NCBI GenBank assembly: GCA_964036045.1
Contig: OZ038382.1
Coordinates: forward strand, 41,866,090 to 41,930,089
DNA length: 64,000 bases
Direction of reading: 5' to 3'
Origin: Eutreptiella sp. 'Long Island Sound 2002'
Lineage: Eukaryota; Euglenozoa; Euglenophyceae; Eutreptiales; Eutreptiaceae
This document shows, piece after piece, positions 49,682 to 61,394 of the stretch (position 1 is its first letter; each line of letters begins with the position of its first letter). A program made the translations under genes and the position numbers. The notes beneath the pieces were generated by a model. It was not told the DNA's origin. It ran no database searches and worked only from the letters and a program-made list of their open reading frames with translations.

Positions 49682-51772
49682 GTGTCGGCAAGTATCACCA
49701 CACTTCATTATGAAAGCACCTGGCTCTCACACCAAGCCATACCATACCATGCCAAGCCAAGCCAGCCATGCCTTGGCTTGACGAGACGAGGCGAGCGAGC
49801 GCGCGCGCGCGGGGGTGGCGGGGGGTGCAATGGCAGTGTGGGTGTGTGGTGGCAGTGGACCAGAGCAAAAACTTCAACGGGTAGGGCGAAAGGTGCCACT
49901 TTACGAAAGCACGCGTACAGCCTAGCCAACCACCACGCAGCAACCTGAAAATCCAATAAATGTGGCCTACCAAAATGAGACTTTTTTGCAAAAATATGGA
50001 ACATGCCCCTTCTAAATTTTCTTCTAATGCCTCCCCGGAACGCTGAAGGGGGAACTGCAATAACTTGACAGAAAGTCCCGAATTCAATTTTGAGATATTG
50101 TGTCGGCAAGTATCACCACACTTCATTATGAAAGCACCTGGCTCTCACACCAAGCCATACCATACCATGCCAAGCCAAGCCAGCCCTGCCTTGGCTTGAC
50201 GAGACGAGGCGAGCGAGCGCGCGCGCGCGGGGGTGGCGGGGGGTGCAATGGCAGTGTGGGTGTGTGGTGGCAGTGGACCAGAGCGAAAACTTCAACGGGT
50301 AGGGCGAAAGGTGCCACTTTACGAAAGCACGCGTACAGCCTAGCCAACCACCACGCAGCAACCTGAAAATCCAATAAATGTGGCGTACCAAAATGAAATT
50401 TTTTTGCAAAAATATGGAACATGCCCCTTCTAAACTTTCTTCTAATGCCTTCCCGGAACGCTGAAGGGGGAGCTGCAATAACTTGACAGAAAGTCCCGAA
50501 TTCAATTATTGATTTTTTGTGTCGGCAAGTATCACCACACTTCATTATGAAAGCACCTGGCTCTCACACCAAGCCATACCATACCATGCCAAGCCAAGCC
50601 AGCCATGCCTTGGCTTGACGAGACGGGGCGAGGCGAGCGCGCGCGCGGGGGTGGCGGGGGGTGCAATGGCAGTGTAGGTGTGTGGTGGCAGTGGACCAGA
50701 GCGAAAACTTCAACGGGTAGGGCGAAAGGTGCCACTTTACGAAAGCACGCGTACAGCCTAGCCAACCACCACGCAGCAACCTGAAAATCCAATAAATGTG
50801 GCGTACCAAAATGAAACTTTTTTGCAAAAATATGGAACATGCCCCTTCTAAATTTTCTTCTAATGCCTTCCCCGAACGCTGCAGGGGGAGCTGCAATAAC
50901 TTGACAGAAAGTCCCGAGTTCAATTTTGAGATATTGTGTCGGCAAGTATCACCACACTTCATTATGAAAGCACCTGGCTCTCACACCAAGCCATACCATA
51001 CCATGCCAAGCCAAGCCAGCCATGCCTTGGCTTGACGAGACGAGGCGAGCGAGCGCGCGCGCGCGGGGGTGGCGGGGGGTGCAATGGCAGTGTGGGTGTG
51101 TGGTGGCAGTGGACCAGAGCGAAAACTTCAACGGGTAGGGCGAAAGGTGCCACTTTACGAAAGCACGCGTACAGCCTAGCCAACCACCACGCAGCAACCT
51201 GAAAATCCAATAAATGTGGCGTACCAAAATGAAACTTTTTTGCAAAAATATGGAACATGCTCCTTCTAAATTTCCTTCTAATGCCTTTCCGGAACGCTGA
51301 AGGGGGAGCTGCAATAACTTGACACAAAGTCCCGAATTCAATTTTGAGATATTGTGTCGGCAAGTATCACCACACTTCATTATGAAAGCACCTGGCTCTC
51401 ACACCAAGCCATACCATACCATGCCAAGCCAAGCCAGCCATGCCTTGGCTTGACGAGACGAGGCGAGGCGAGCGCGCGCGCGCGGGGGTGGCGGGGGGTG
51501 CAATGGCAGTGTGGGTGTGTGGTGGCAGTGGACCAGAGCGAAAACTTCAACGGGTAGGGCGAAAGGTGCCACTTTACGAAAGCACGCGTACAGCCTAGCC
51601 AACCACCACGCAGCAACCTGAAAATCCAATAAATGTGGCGTACCAAAATGAAACTTTTTTGCAAAAATATGGAACATGCCCCTTCTAAATTTTCTTCTAA
51701 TGCCTTCCCGGAACGCTGAAGAGGGAGCTGCAATAACTTGACAGAAAGTCCCGAATTCAATTTTGAGATATT
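48007..51772 (+). repeat. Seven-monomer relationship, 2,929-bp offset
   Basis: Monomers from 48007 and 48425 match those from 50936 and 51354: the first of each pair has CATGCTCCTTCT and CCTTTCCGG, the second has GAGGCGAGGCGAG and is 419 bp. The interval overlaps the 2,093-bp relationship on its left, so the two events affected overlapping DNA. The monomer at 50519 between them is 417 bp, with GACGGGGCGAGG and a shortened CG run. Confidence 0.75.
50508..50520 (+). other. Cluster of changes just before an anchor motif
   Basis: CAATTTTGAGATATTGTG is replaced by a version reading CAATTATTGATTTTTTGTG, a net gain of one base, so the monomer from 50100 is 419 bp. The surrounding sequence is ordinary. 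Confidence 0.8.
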
Positions 51773-53444
51773 GTGTCGGCAAGTATCACCACACTTCATT
51801 ATGAAAGCACCTGGCTCTCACACCAAGCCATACCATACCATGCCAAGCCAAGCCAGCCATGCCTTGGCTTGACGAGACGAGGCGAGCGAGCGCGCGCGCG
51901 CGGGGGTGGCGGGGGGTGCAATGGCAGTGTGGGTGTGTGGTGGCAGTGGACCAGAGCGAAAACTTCAACGGGTAGGGCGAAAGGTGCCACTTTACGAAAG
52001 CACGCGTACAGCCTAGCCAACCACCACGCAGCAACCTGAAAATCCAATAAATGTGGCGTACCAAAATGAAACTTTTTTGCATAAATATGGAACATGCCCC
52101 TTCTAAATTTTCTTCTAATGCCTTCCCGGAACGCTGAAGGGGGAGCTGCAATAACTTGACAGAAAGTCCCGAATTCAATTCTGAGATATTGTGTCGGCAA
52201 GTATCACCACACTTCACTATGAAAGCACCTGGCTCTCACACCAAGCCATACCATACCATGCCAAGCCAAGCCAGCCATGCCTTGGCTTGACAAGACGAGG
52301 CGAGCGAGCGCGCGCGCGCGGGGGTGGTGGGGGGTGCAATGGCAGTGTGGGTGTGTGGTGGCAGTGGACCAGAGCGAAAACTTCAACGGGTAGGGCGAAA
52401 GGTGCCACTTTACGAAAGCACGCGTACAGCCTAGCCAACCACCACGCAGCAACCTGAAAATCCAATAAATGTGGCGTACCAAAATGAAACTTTTTTGCAA
52501 AAATATGGAACATGCCCCTTCTAAATTTTCTTCTAATGCCTTCCCGGAACGCTGAAGGGGGAACTGCAATAACTTGACAGAAAGTCCCGAATTCAATTTT
52601 GAGATATTGTGTCGGCAAGTATCACCACACTTCATTATGAAAGCACCTAGCTCTCACACCAAGCCATACCATACCATGCCAAGCCAGGCCAGCCATGCCT
52701 TGGCTTGATGAGACGAGGCGAGCGAGCGCGCGCGCGCGGGGGTGGCGGGGGGTGCAATGGCAGTGTGGGTGTGTGGTGGCAGTGGACCAGAGCGAAAACT
52801 TCAACGGGTAGGGCGAAAGGTGCCACTTTACGAAAGCACGCGTACAGCCTAGCCAACCAGCACGCAGCAACCTGAAAATCCAATAAATGTGGGGTACCAA
52901 AATGAAACTTATTTGCAAAAATATGGAACATGCCCCTTCTAAATTTCCTTCTAATGCCTTCCCGGAACGCTGAAGGGGGAGCTGCAATAACTTGACAGAA
53001 AGTCCCGAATTCAATTTTGAGATATTGTGTCGGCAAGTATCACCACACTTCATTATGAAAGCACCTGGCTCTCACACCAAGCCATACCATACCATGCCAA
53101 GCCAAGCCAGCCATGCCTTGGCTTGACGAGACGAGGCGAGCGAGCGCGCGCGCGCGGGGGTGGCGGGGGGTGCAATGGCAGTGTGGGTGTGTGGTGGCAG
53201 TGGACCAGAGCGAAAACTTCAACGGGTAGGGCGAAAGGTGCCACTTTACGAAAGCACGCGTACAGCCTAGCCAACCACCACGCAGCAACCTGAAAATCCA
53301 ATAAATGTGGCGTACCAAAATGAAACTTTTTTGCAAAAATATGGAACATGCCCCTTCTAAATTTTCTTCTAATGCCTTCCCGGAACGCTGAAGGGGGAGC
53401 TGCAATAACTTGACAGAAAGTCCCGAATTCAATTTTGAGATATT

Positions 53445-56400
53445 GTGTCGGCAAGTATCACCACACTTCATTATGAAAGCACCTGGCTCTCACACCAAGC
53501 CATACCATACCATGCCAAGCCAAGCCTGCCATGCCTTGGCTTGACGAGACGAGGCGAGGCGAGCGCGCGCGCGCGGGGGTGGCGGGGGGTGCAATGGCAG
53601 TGTGGGTGTGTGGTGGCAGTGGACCAGAGCGAAAACTTCAACGGGTAGGGCGAAAGGTGCCACTTTACGAAAGCACGCGTACAGCCTAGCCAACCACCAC
53701 GCAGCAACCTGAAAATCCAATAAATGTGGCGTACCAAAATGAAACTTTTTTGCAAAAATATGGAACATGCCCCTTCTAAATTTTCTTCTAATGCCTTCCC
53801 AGAACGCTGAAGGGGGAGCTGCAATAACTTGACAGAAAGTCCCGAATTCAATTTTGAGATATTGTGTCGGCAAGTATCACCACACTTCATTATGAAAGCA
53901 CCTGGCTCTCACACCAAGCCATACCATACCATGCCAAGCCAAGCCAGCCATGCCTTGGCTTGACGAGACGAGGCGAGGCGAGCGCGCGCGCGCGGGGGTT
54001 GCGGGGGGTGCAATGGCAGTGTGGGTGTGTGGTGGCAGTGGACCAGAGCGAAAACTTCAACGGGTAGGGCGAAAGGTGCCACTTTACGAAAGCACGCGTA
54101 CAGCCTAGCCAACCACCACGCAGCAACCTGAAAATCCAATAAATGTGGCGTACCAAAATGAAACTTTTTTGCAAAAATATGGAACATGCCCCTTCTAAAT
54201 TTTCTTCTAATGCCTTCCCGGAACGCTGAAGGGGGAGCTGCAATAACGTGACAGAAAGTCCCGAATTCAATTTTGAGATATTGTGTCGGCAAGTATCACC
54301 ACACTTCATTATGAAAGCACCTGGCTCTCACACCAAGCCATACCATACAATGCCAAGCCAAGCCAGCCATGCCTTGGCTTGACGAGACGAGGCGAGCGAG
54401 CGCGCGCGCGCGGGGGTGGCGGGGGGTGCAATGGCAGTGTGGGTGTGTGGTGGCAGTGGACCAGAGCGAAAACTTCAACCGGTAGGGCGAAAGGTGCCAC
54501 TTTACGAAAGCACGCGTACAGCCTAGCCAACCACCACGCAGCAACCTGAAAATCCAATAAATGTGGCGTACCAAAATGAAACTTTTTTGCAAAAATATGG
54601 AACATGCCCCTTCTAAATTTTCTTCTAATGCCTTCCCGGAACGCTGAAGGGGGAGCTGCAATAACTTGACAGAAAGTCCCGAATTCAATTCTGAGATATT
54701 GTGTCGGCAAGTATCACCACACTTCATTATGAAAGCACCTGGCTCTCACACCAAGCCATACCATACCATGCCAAGCCAAGCCAGCCATGCCTTGGCTTGA
54801 CGAGACGAGGCGAGCGAGCGCGCGCGCGCGCGGGGACGGCGGGGGGTGCAATGGCAGTGTGGGTGTGTGGTGGCAGTGGACCAGAGCGAAAACTTCAACG
54901 GGTAGGGCGAAAGGTGCCACTTTACGAAAGCACGCGTACAGCCTAGCCAACCACCACGCAGCAACCTGAAAATCCAATAAATGTGGCGTACCAAAATGAA
55001 ACCTTTTTGCAAAAATATGGAACATGCCCCTTCTAAATTTTCTTCTAATGCCTTCCCGGAACGCTGAAGGGGGAGCTGCAATAACTTGACAGAAAGTCCC
55101 GAATTCAATTTTGAGATATTGTGTCGGCAAGTATCACCACACTTCATTATGAAAGCACCTGGCTCTCACACCAAGCCATACCATACCATGCCAAGCCAAG
55201 CCTGCCATGCCTTGGCTTGACGAGACGAGGCGAGGCGAGCGCGCGCGCGCGGGGCTGGCGGGGGGTGCAATGGCAGTGTGGGTGTGTGGTGGCAGTGGAC
55301 CAGAGCGAAAACTTCAACGGGTAGGGCGAAAGGTGCCACTTTACGAAAGCACGCGTACAGCCTAGCCAACCACCACGCAGCAACCTGAAAATCCAATAAA
55401 TGTGGCGTACCAAAATGAAACTTTTTTGCAAAAATATGGAACATGCCCCTTCTAAATTTTCTTCTAATGCCTTCCCAGAACGCTGAGGGGGGAGCTGCAA
55501 TAACTTGACAGAAAGTCCCGAATTCAATTTTGAGATATTGTGTCGGCAAGTATCACCACACTTCATTATGAAAGCACCTGGCTCTCACACCAAGCCATAC
55601 CATACCATGCCAAGCCAAGCCAGCCATGCCTTGGCTTGACGAGACGAGGCGAGGCGAGCGCGCGCGCGCGGGGGTTGCGGGGGGTGCAATGGCAGTGTGG
55701 GTGTGTGGTGGCAGTGGACCAGAGCGAAAACTTCAACGGGTAGGGCGAAAGGTGCCACTTTACGAAAGCACGCGTACAGCCTAGCCAACCACCACGCAGC
55801 AACCTGAAAATCCAATAAATGTGGCGTACCAAAATGAAACTTTTTTGCAAAAATATGGAACATGCCCCTTCTAAATTTTCTCCTAATGCCTTCCCCGACC
55901 GCTGAAGGGGGAGCTGCAATAACTTGACAGAAAGTCCCGAATTCAATTTTGAGATATTGTGTCGGCAAGTATCACCACACTTCATTATGAAAGCACCTGG
56001 CTCTCCCACCAAGCCGAACCATACCATGCCAAGCCAAGCCAGCCATGCCTTGGCTTGACGAGACGAGGCGAGCGAGCGCGCGCGCGCGGGGGTGGCGGGG
56101 GGTGCAATGGCAGTGTGGGTGTGTGGTGGGAGTGGACCAGAGCGAAAACCTCAACGGGTAGGGCGAAAGGTGCCACTTTACGAAAGCACGCGTACAGCCT
56201 AGCCAACCACCACGCAGCAACCTGAAAGTCCAATAAATGTGGCGTACCAAAATGAAACTTTTTTGCAAAAATATGGAACATGCCCCTTCTAAATTTTCTT
56301 CTAATGCCTTCCCGGAACGCTGAAGGGGGAGCTGCAATAACTTGACAGAAAGTCCCGAATTCAATTTTGAGATATTGTGTCGGCAAGTATCACCACACTT

Positions 56401-56794
56401 CATTATGAAAGCACCTGGCTCTCACACCAAGCCATACCATACAATGCCAAGCCAAGCCAGCCATGCCTTGGCTTGACGAGACGAGGCGAGCGAGCGCGCG
56501 CGCGCGGGGGTGGCGGGGGGTGCAATGGCAGTGTGGGTGTGTGGTGGCAGTGGACCAGAGCGAAAACTTCAACGGGTAGGGCGAAAGGTGCCACTTTACG
56601 AAAGCACGCGTACAGCCTAGCCAACCACCACGCAGCAACCTGAAAATCCAATAAATGTGGCGTACCAAAATGAAACTTTTTTGCAAAAATATGGAACATG
56701 CCCCTTCTAAATTTTCTTCTAATGCCTTCCCGGAACGCTGAAGGGGGAGCTGCAATAACTTGACAGAAAGTCCCGAATTCAATTCTGAGATATT
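53445..56794 (+). repeat. Four-monomer duplication (1,676 bp) with one extra monomer in the second copy
   Basis: The pair 53445/55121 shares AAGCCTGCC, and 53864/55540 shares GGGGTTGCGG, both at 1,676 bp. The next match, 54283/56377 (CCATACAATGCC, CAATTCTGAG), is at 2,094 bp. The monomer 55959-56376 (CTCTCCCACC, AAGCCGAACC, GGTGGGAGTGG, AACCTCAACG) is therefore extra in the second copy, inserted in register. Confidence 0.82.
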
Positions 56795-58464
56795 GTGTCG
56801 GCAAGTATCACCACACTTCATTATGAAAGCACCTGGCTCTCACACCAAGCCATACCATACCATGCCAAGCCAAGCCAGCCATGCCTTGGCTTGACGAGAC
56901 GAGGCGAGCGAGCGCGCGCGCGCGGGGGTGGCGGGGGGTGCAATGGCAGTGTGGGTGTGTGGTGGCAGTGGACCAGAGCGAAAACTTCAACGGGTAGGGC
57001 GAAGGGTGCCACTTTAGAAAGCACGCGTACAGCCTAGCCAACCACCACGCAGCAACCTGAAAATCCAATAAATGTGGCGTACCAAAATGAAACTTTTTTG
57101 CAAAAATATGGAACATGCCCCTTCTAAATTTCTTCTAATGCCTTCCCGGAACGCTGAAGGGGGAACTGCAATAACTTGACAGAAAGTCCCGAATTCAATT
57201 TTGAGATATTGTGTCGGCAAGTATCACCACACTTCATTATGAAAGCACCTGGCTCTCACACCAAGCCATACCATACCATGCCAAGCCAAGCCAGCCATGC
57301 CTTGGCTTGATGAGACGAGGCGAGCGAGCGCGCGCGCGCGGGGGTGGCGGGGGGTGCAATGGCAGTGTGGGTGTGTGGTGGCAGTGGACCAGAGCGAAAA
57401 CTTCAACGGGTAGGGCGAAAGGTGCCACTTTACGAAAGCACGCGTACAGCCTAGCCAACCAGCACGCAGCAACCTGAAAATCCAATAAATGTGGGGTACC
57501 AAAATGAAACTTATTTGCAAAAATATGGAACATGCCCCTTCTAAATTTTCTTCTAATGCCTTCCCGGAACGCTGAAGGGGGAGCTGCAATAACTTGACAG
57601 AAAGTCCCGAATTCAATTTTGAGATATTGTGTCGGCAAGTATCACCACACTTCATTATGAAAGCACCTGGCTCTCACACCAAGCCATACCATACCATGCC
57701 AAGCCAAGCCAGCCATGCCTTGGCTTGACGAGACGAGGCGAGCGAGCGCGCGCGCGGGGGGGTGGCGGGGGGTGCAATGGCAGTGTGGGTGTGTGGTGGC
57801 AGTGGACCAGAGCGAAAACTTCAACGGGTAGGGCGAAAGGTGCCACTTTACGAAAGCACGCGTACAGCCTAGCCAACCACCACGCAGCAACCTGAAAATC
57901 CAATAACTGTGGCGTACCAAAATGAAACTTTTTTGCAAAAATATGGAACATGCCCCTTCTAAATTGTCGCCTAATGCCTTCCCGGAACGCTGAAGGGGGA
58001 ACTGCAATAACTTGACAGAAAGTCCCGAATTCAATTTTGAGATATTGTGTCGGCAAGTATCACCACACTTCATTATGAAAGCACCTGGCTCTCACACCAA
58101 GCCATACCATACCCTGCCAAGCCAAGCCAGCCATGCCTTGGCTTGATGAGACGAGGCGAGCGAGCGCGCGCGCGCGGGGGTGGCGGGGGGTGCAATGGCA
58201 GTGTGGGTGTGTGGTGGCAGTGGACCAGAGCGAAAACTTCAACGGGTAGGGCGAAAGGTGCCACTTTACGAAAGCACGCGTACAGCCTAGCCAACCAGCA
58301 CGCAGCAACCTGAAAATCCAATAAATGTGGGGTACCAAAATGAAACTTATTTGCAAAAATATGGAACATGCCCCTTCTAAATTTTCTTCTAATGCCTTCC
58401 CGGAACGCTGAAGGGGGAGCTGCAATAACTTGACAGAAAGTCCCGAATTCAATTTTGAGATATT
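56795..58464 (+). repeat. Dimer duplication, about 836-bp period
   Basis: Monomers from 56795 and 57629 end in GGGGAACTGC; those from 57211 and 58047 share GATGAGACG, ACCAGCACGC, GTGGGGTACC and ACTTATTTGC. The copy at 56795 is 416 bp: it has lost bases at about 57016 (TTTAGAAAGC) and 57129 (AAATTTCTTC). The copy at 57629 has AAATTGTCGCC near 57966. Confidence 0.85.
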
Positions 58465-58882
58465 GTGTCGGCAAGTATCACCACACTTCATTATGAAAGC
58501 ACCTGGCTCTCACACCAAGCCATACCATACCATGCCAAGCCAAGCCAGCCATGCCTTGGCTTGACGAGACGAGGCGAGCGAGCGCGCGCGCGCGGGGGTG
58601 GCGGGGGGTGCAATGGCAGTGTGGGTGTGTCGTGGCAGTGGACCAGAGCGAAAACTCCAACGGGTAGGGCGAAAGGTGCCACTTTACGAAAGCACGCGTA
58701 CAGCCTAGCCAACCACCACGCAGCAACCTGAAAATCCAATAAATGTGGCGTACCAAAATGAAACTTTTTTGCAAAAATATGGAACATGCCCCTTCTAAAT
58801 TTTCTTCTAATGCCTTCCCGGAACGCTGAAGGGGGAGCTGCAATAACTTGACAGAAAGTCCCGAATTCAATTTTGAGATATT

Positions 58883-61394
58883 GTGTCGGCAAGTATCACC
58901 ACACTTCATTATGAAAGCACCTGGCTCTCACACCAAGCCATACCATACCATGCCAAGCCAAGCCTGCCATGCCTCGGCTTGACGAGACGAGGCGAGGCGA
59001 GCGCGCGCGCGCGGGGGTGGCGGGGGGTGCAATGGCAGTGTGGGTGTGTGGTGGCAGTGGACCAGAGCGAAAACTTCAACGGGTAGGGCGAAAGGTGCCA
59101 CTTTACGAAAGCACGCGTACAGCCTAGCCAACCACCACGCAGCAACCTGAAAATCCAATAAATGTGGCGTACCAAAATGAAACTTTTTTGCAAAAATACG
59201 GAACATGCCCCTTCTAAATTTTCTTCTAATGCCTTCCCGGAACGCTGAAGGGGGAGCTGCAATAACTTGACAGAAAGTCCCGAATTCAATTTTGAGATAT
59301 TGTGTCGGCAAGTATCACCACACTTCATTATGAAAGCACCTGGCTCTCACACCAAGCCATACCATACCATGCCAAGCCAGGCCAGCCATGCCTTGGCTTG
59401 ACGAGACGAGGCGAGGCGAGCGCGCGCGCGCGGGGGTGGCGGGGGGTGCAATGGCAGTGTGGGTGTGTGGTGGCAGTGGACCAGAGCGAAAACTTCAACG
59501 GGTAGGGCGAAAGGTGCCACTTTACGAAAGCACGCGTACAGCCTAGCCAACCACCACGCAGCAACCTGAAAATCCATCAAATGTGGCGTACCAAAATGAA
59601 ACTTTTTTGCAAAAATATGGAACATGCCCCTTCTAAATTTTCTTCTAATGCCTTCCCCGACCGCTGAAGGGGGAGCTGCAATAACTTGACAGAAAGTCCC
59701 GAATTCAATTTTGAGATATTGTGTCGGCAAGTATCACCACACTTCATTATGAAAGCACCTGGCTCTCACACCAAGCCATACCATACCATGCCAAGCCAAG
59801 CCAGCCATGCCTTGGCTTGACGAGACGAGGCGAGCGAGCGCGCGCGCGGGGGGGTGGCGGGGGATGCAATGGCAGTGTGGGTGTGTGGTGGCAGTGGACC
59901 AGAGCGAAAACTTCAACGGGTGGGGCGAAAGGTGCCACTTTACGAAAGCACGCGTACAGCCTAGCCAACCACCACGCAGCAACCTGAAAATCCAATAAAT
60001 GTGGCGTACCAAAATGAAACTTTTTTGCAAAAATATGGAACATGCCCCTTCTAAATTTTCTTCTAATGCCTTCCCGGAACGCTGAAGGGGGGGCTGCAAT
60101 AAGTTGACAGAAAGTCCCGAATTCAATTTTGAGATATTGTACCGGCAAGTATCACCACACTTCATTATGAAAGCACCTGGCTCTCACACCAAGCCATACC
60201 ATACCATGCCAAGCCAAGCCTGCCATGCCTTGGCTTGACGAGACGAGGCGAGGCGAGCGCGCGCGCGCGGGGTTGGCGGGGGGTGCAATGGCAGTGTGGG
60301 TGTGTGGTGGCAGTGGACCAGAGCGAAAACTTCAACGGGTAGGGCGAAAGGTGCCACTTTACGAAAGCACGCGTACAGCCTAGCCAACCACCACGCAGCA
60401 ACCTGAAAATCCAATAAATGTGGCGTACCAAAATGAAACTTTTTTGCAAAAATATGGAACATGCCCCTTCTAAATTTTCTTCTAATGCCTTCCCGGAACG
60501 CTGAAGGGGGAGCTGCAATAACTTGACAGAAAGTCCCGAATTCATTTTTGAGATATTGTGTCGGCAAGTATCACCACACTTCATTATGAAAGCACCTGGC
60601 TCTCACACCAAGCCATACCATACCATGCCAAGCCAAGCCAGCCATGCCTTGGCTTGACGAGACGAGGCGAGGCGAGCGCGCGCGCGCGGGGGTGGCGGGG
60701 GGTGCAATGGCAGTGTGGGTGTGTGGTGGCAGTGGACCAGAGCGAAAACTTCAACGGGTAGGGCGAAAGGTGCCACTTTACGAAAGCACGCGTACAGCCT
60801 AGCCAACCACCACGCAGCAACCTGAAAATCCATCAAATGTGGAGTACCAAAATGAAACTTTTTTGCAAAAATATGGAACATGCCCCTTCTAAATTTTCTT
60901 CTAATGCCTTCCCCGACCGCTGAAGGGGGAGCTGCAATAACTTGACAGAAAGTCCCGAATTCAATTTTGAGATATTGTGTCGGCAAGTATCACCACACTT
61001 CATTATGAAAGCACCTGGCTCTCACACCAAGCCATACCATACCATGCCAAGCCAAGCCAGCCATGCCTTGGCTTGACGAGACGAGGCGAGCGAGCGCGCG
61101 CGCGCGGGGGTGGCGGGGGGTGCAATGGCAGTGTGGGTGTGTGGTGGCAGTGGACCAGAGCGAAAACTTCAACGGGTAGGGCGAAAGGTGCCACTTTACG
61201 AAAGCACGCGTACAGCCTAGCCAACCACCACGCAGCAACCTGAAAATCCAATAAATGTGGCGTACCAAAATGAAACTTTTTTGCAAAAATATGGAACATA
61301 CCCCTTTTTGATTTTCTTCTAATGCCTTCCCGGAACGCTGAAGGGGGAGCTGCAATAACTTGACAGAAAGTCCCGAATTCAATTTTGAGATATT
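58883..61394 (+). repeat. Three-monomer duplication, 1,256-bp period
   Basis: Monomers from 58883, 59302 and 59721 match those from 60139, 60558 and 60977. The first of each has AAGCCTGCC and GAGGCGAGGCGAG; the second of each has AATCCATCAAATG and CCCCGACCGC. CCCCGACCGC is also in the monomer at 55540, linking this block to the 53.4-56.8 kb duplication. Confidence 0.85.

Larger units (their letters stand above)
52191..60138 (+). repeat. Thirteen-monomer relationship, 5,438-bp offset
   Basis: Monomers from 52191, 52609, 53027, 53445 and 53864 match those from 57629, 58047, 58465, 58883 and 59302 at a constant 5,438 bp. Markers: GGGGAACTGC; GATGAGACG with ACCAGCACGC, GTGGGGTACC and ACTTATTTGC; AAGCCTGCC; GAGGCGAGGCGAG in the last two. 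The GATGAGACG monomer also occurs at 57211, 836 bp before 58047. Confidence 0.82.
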
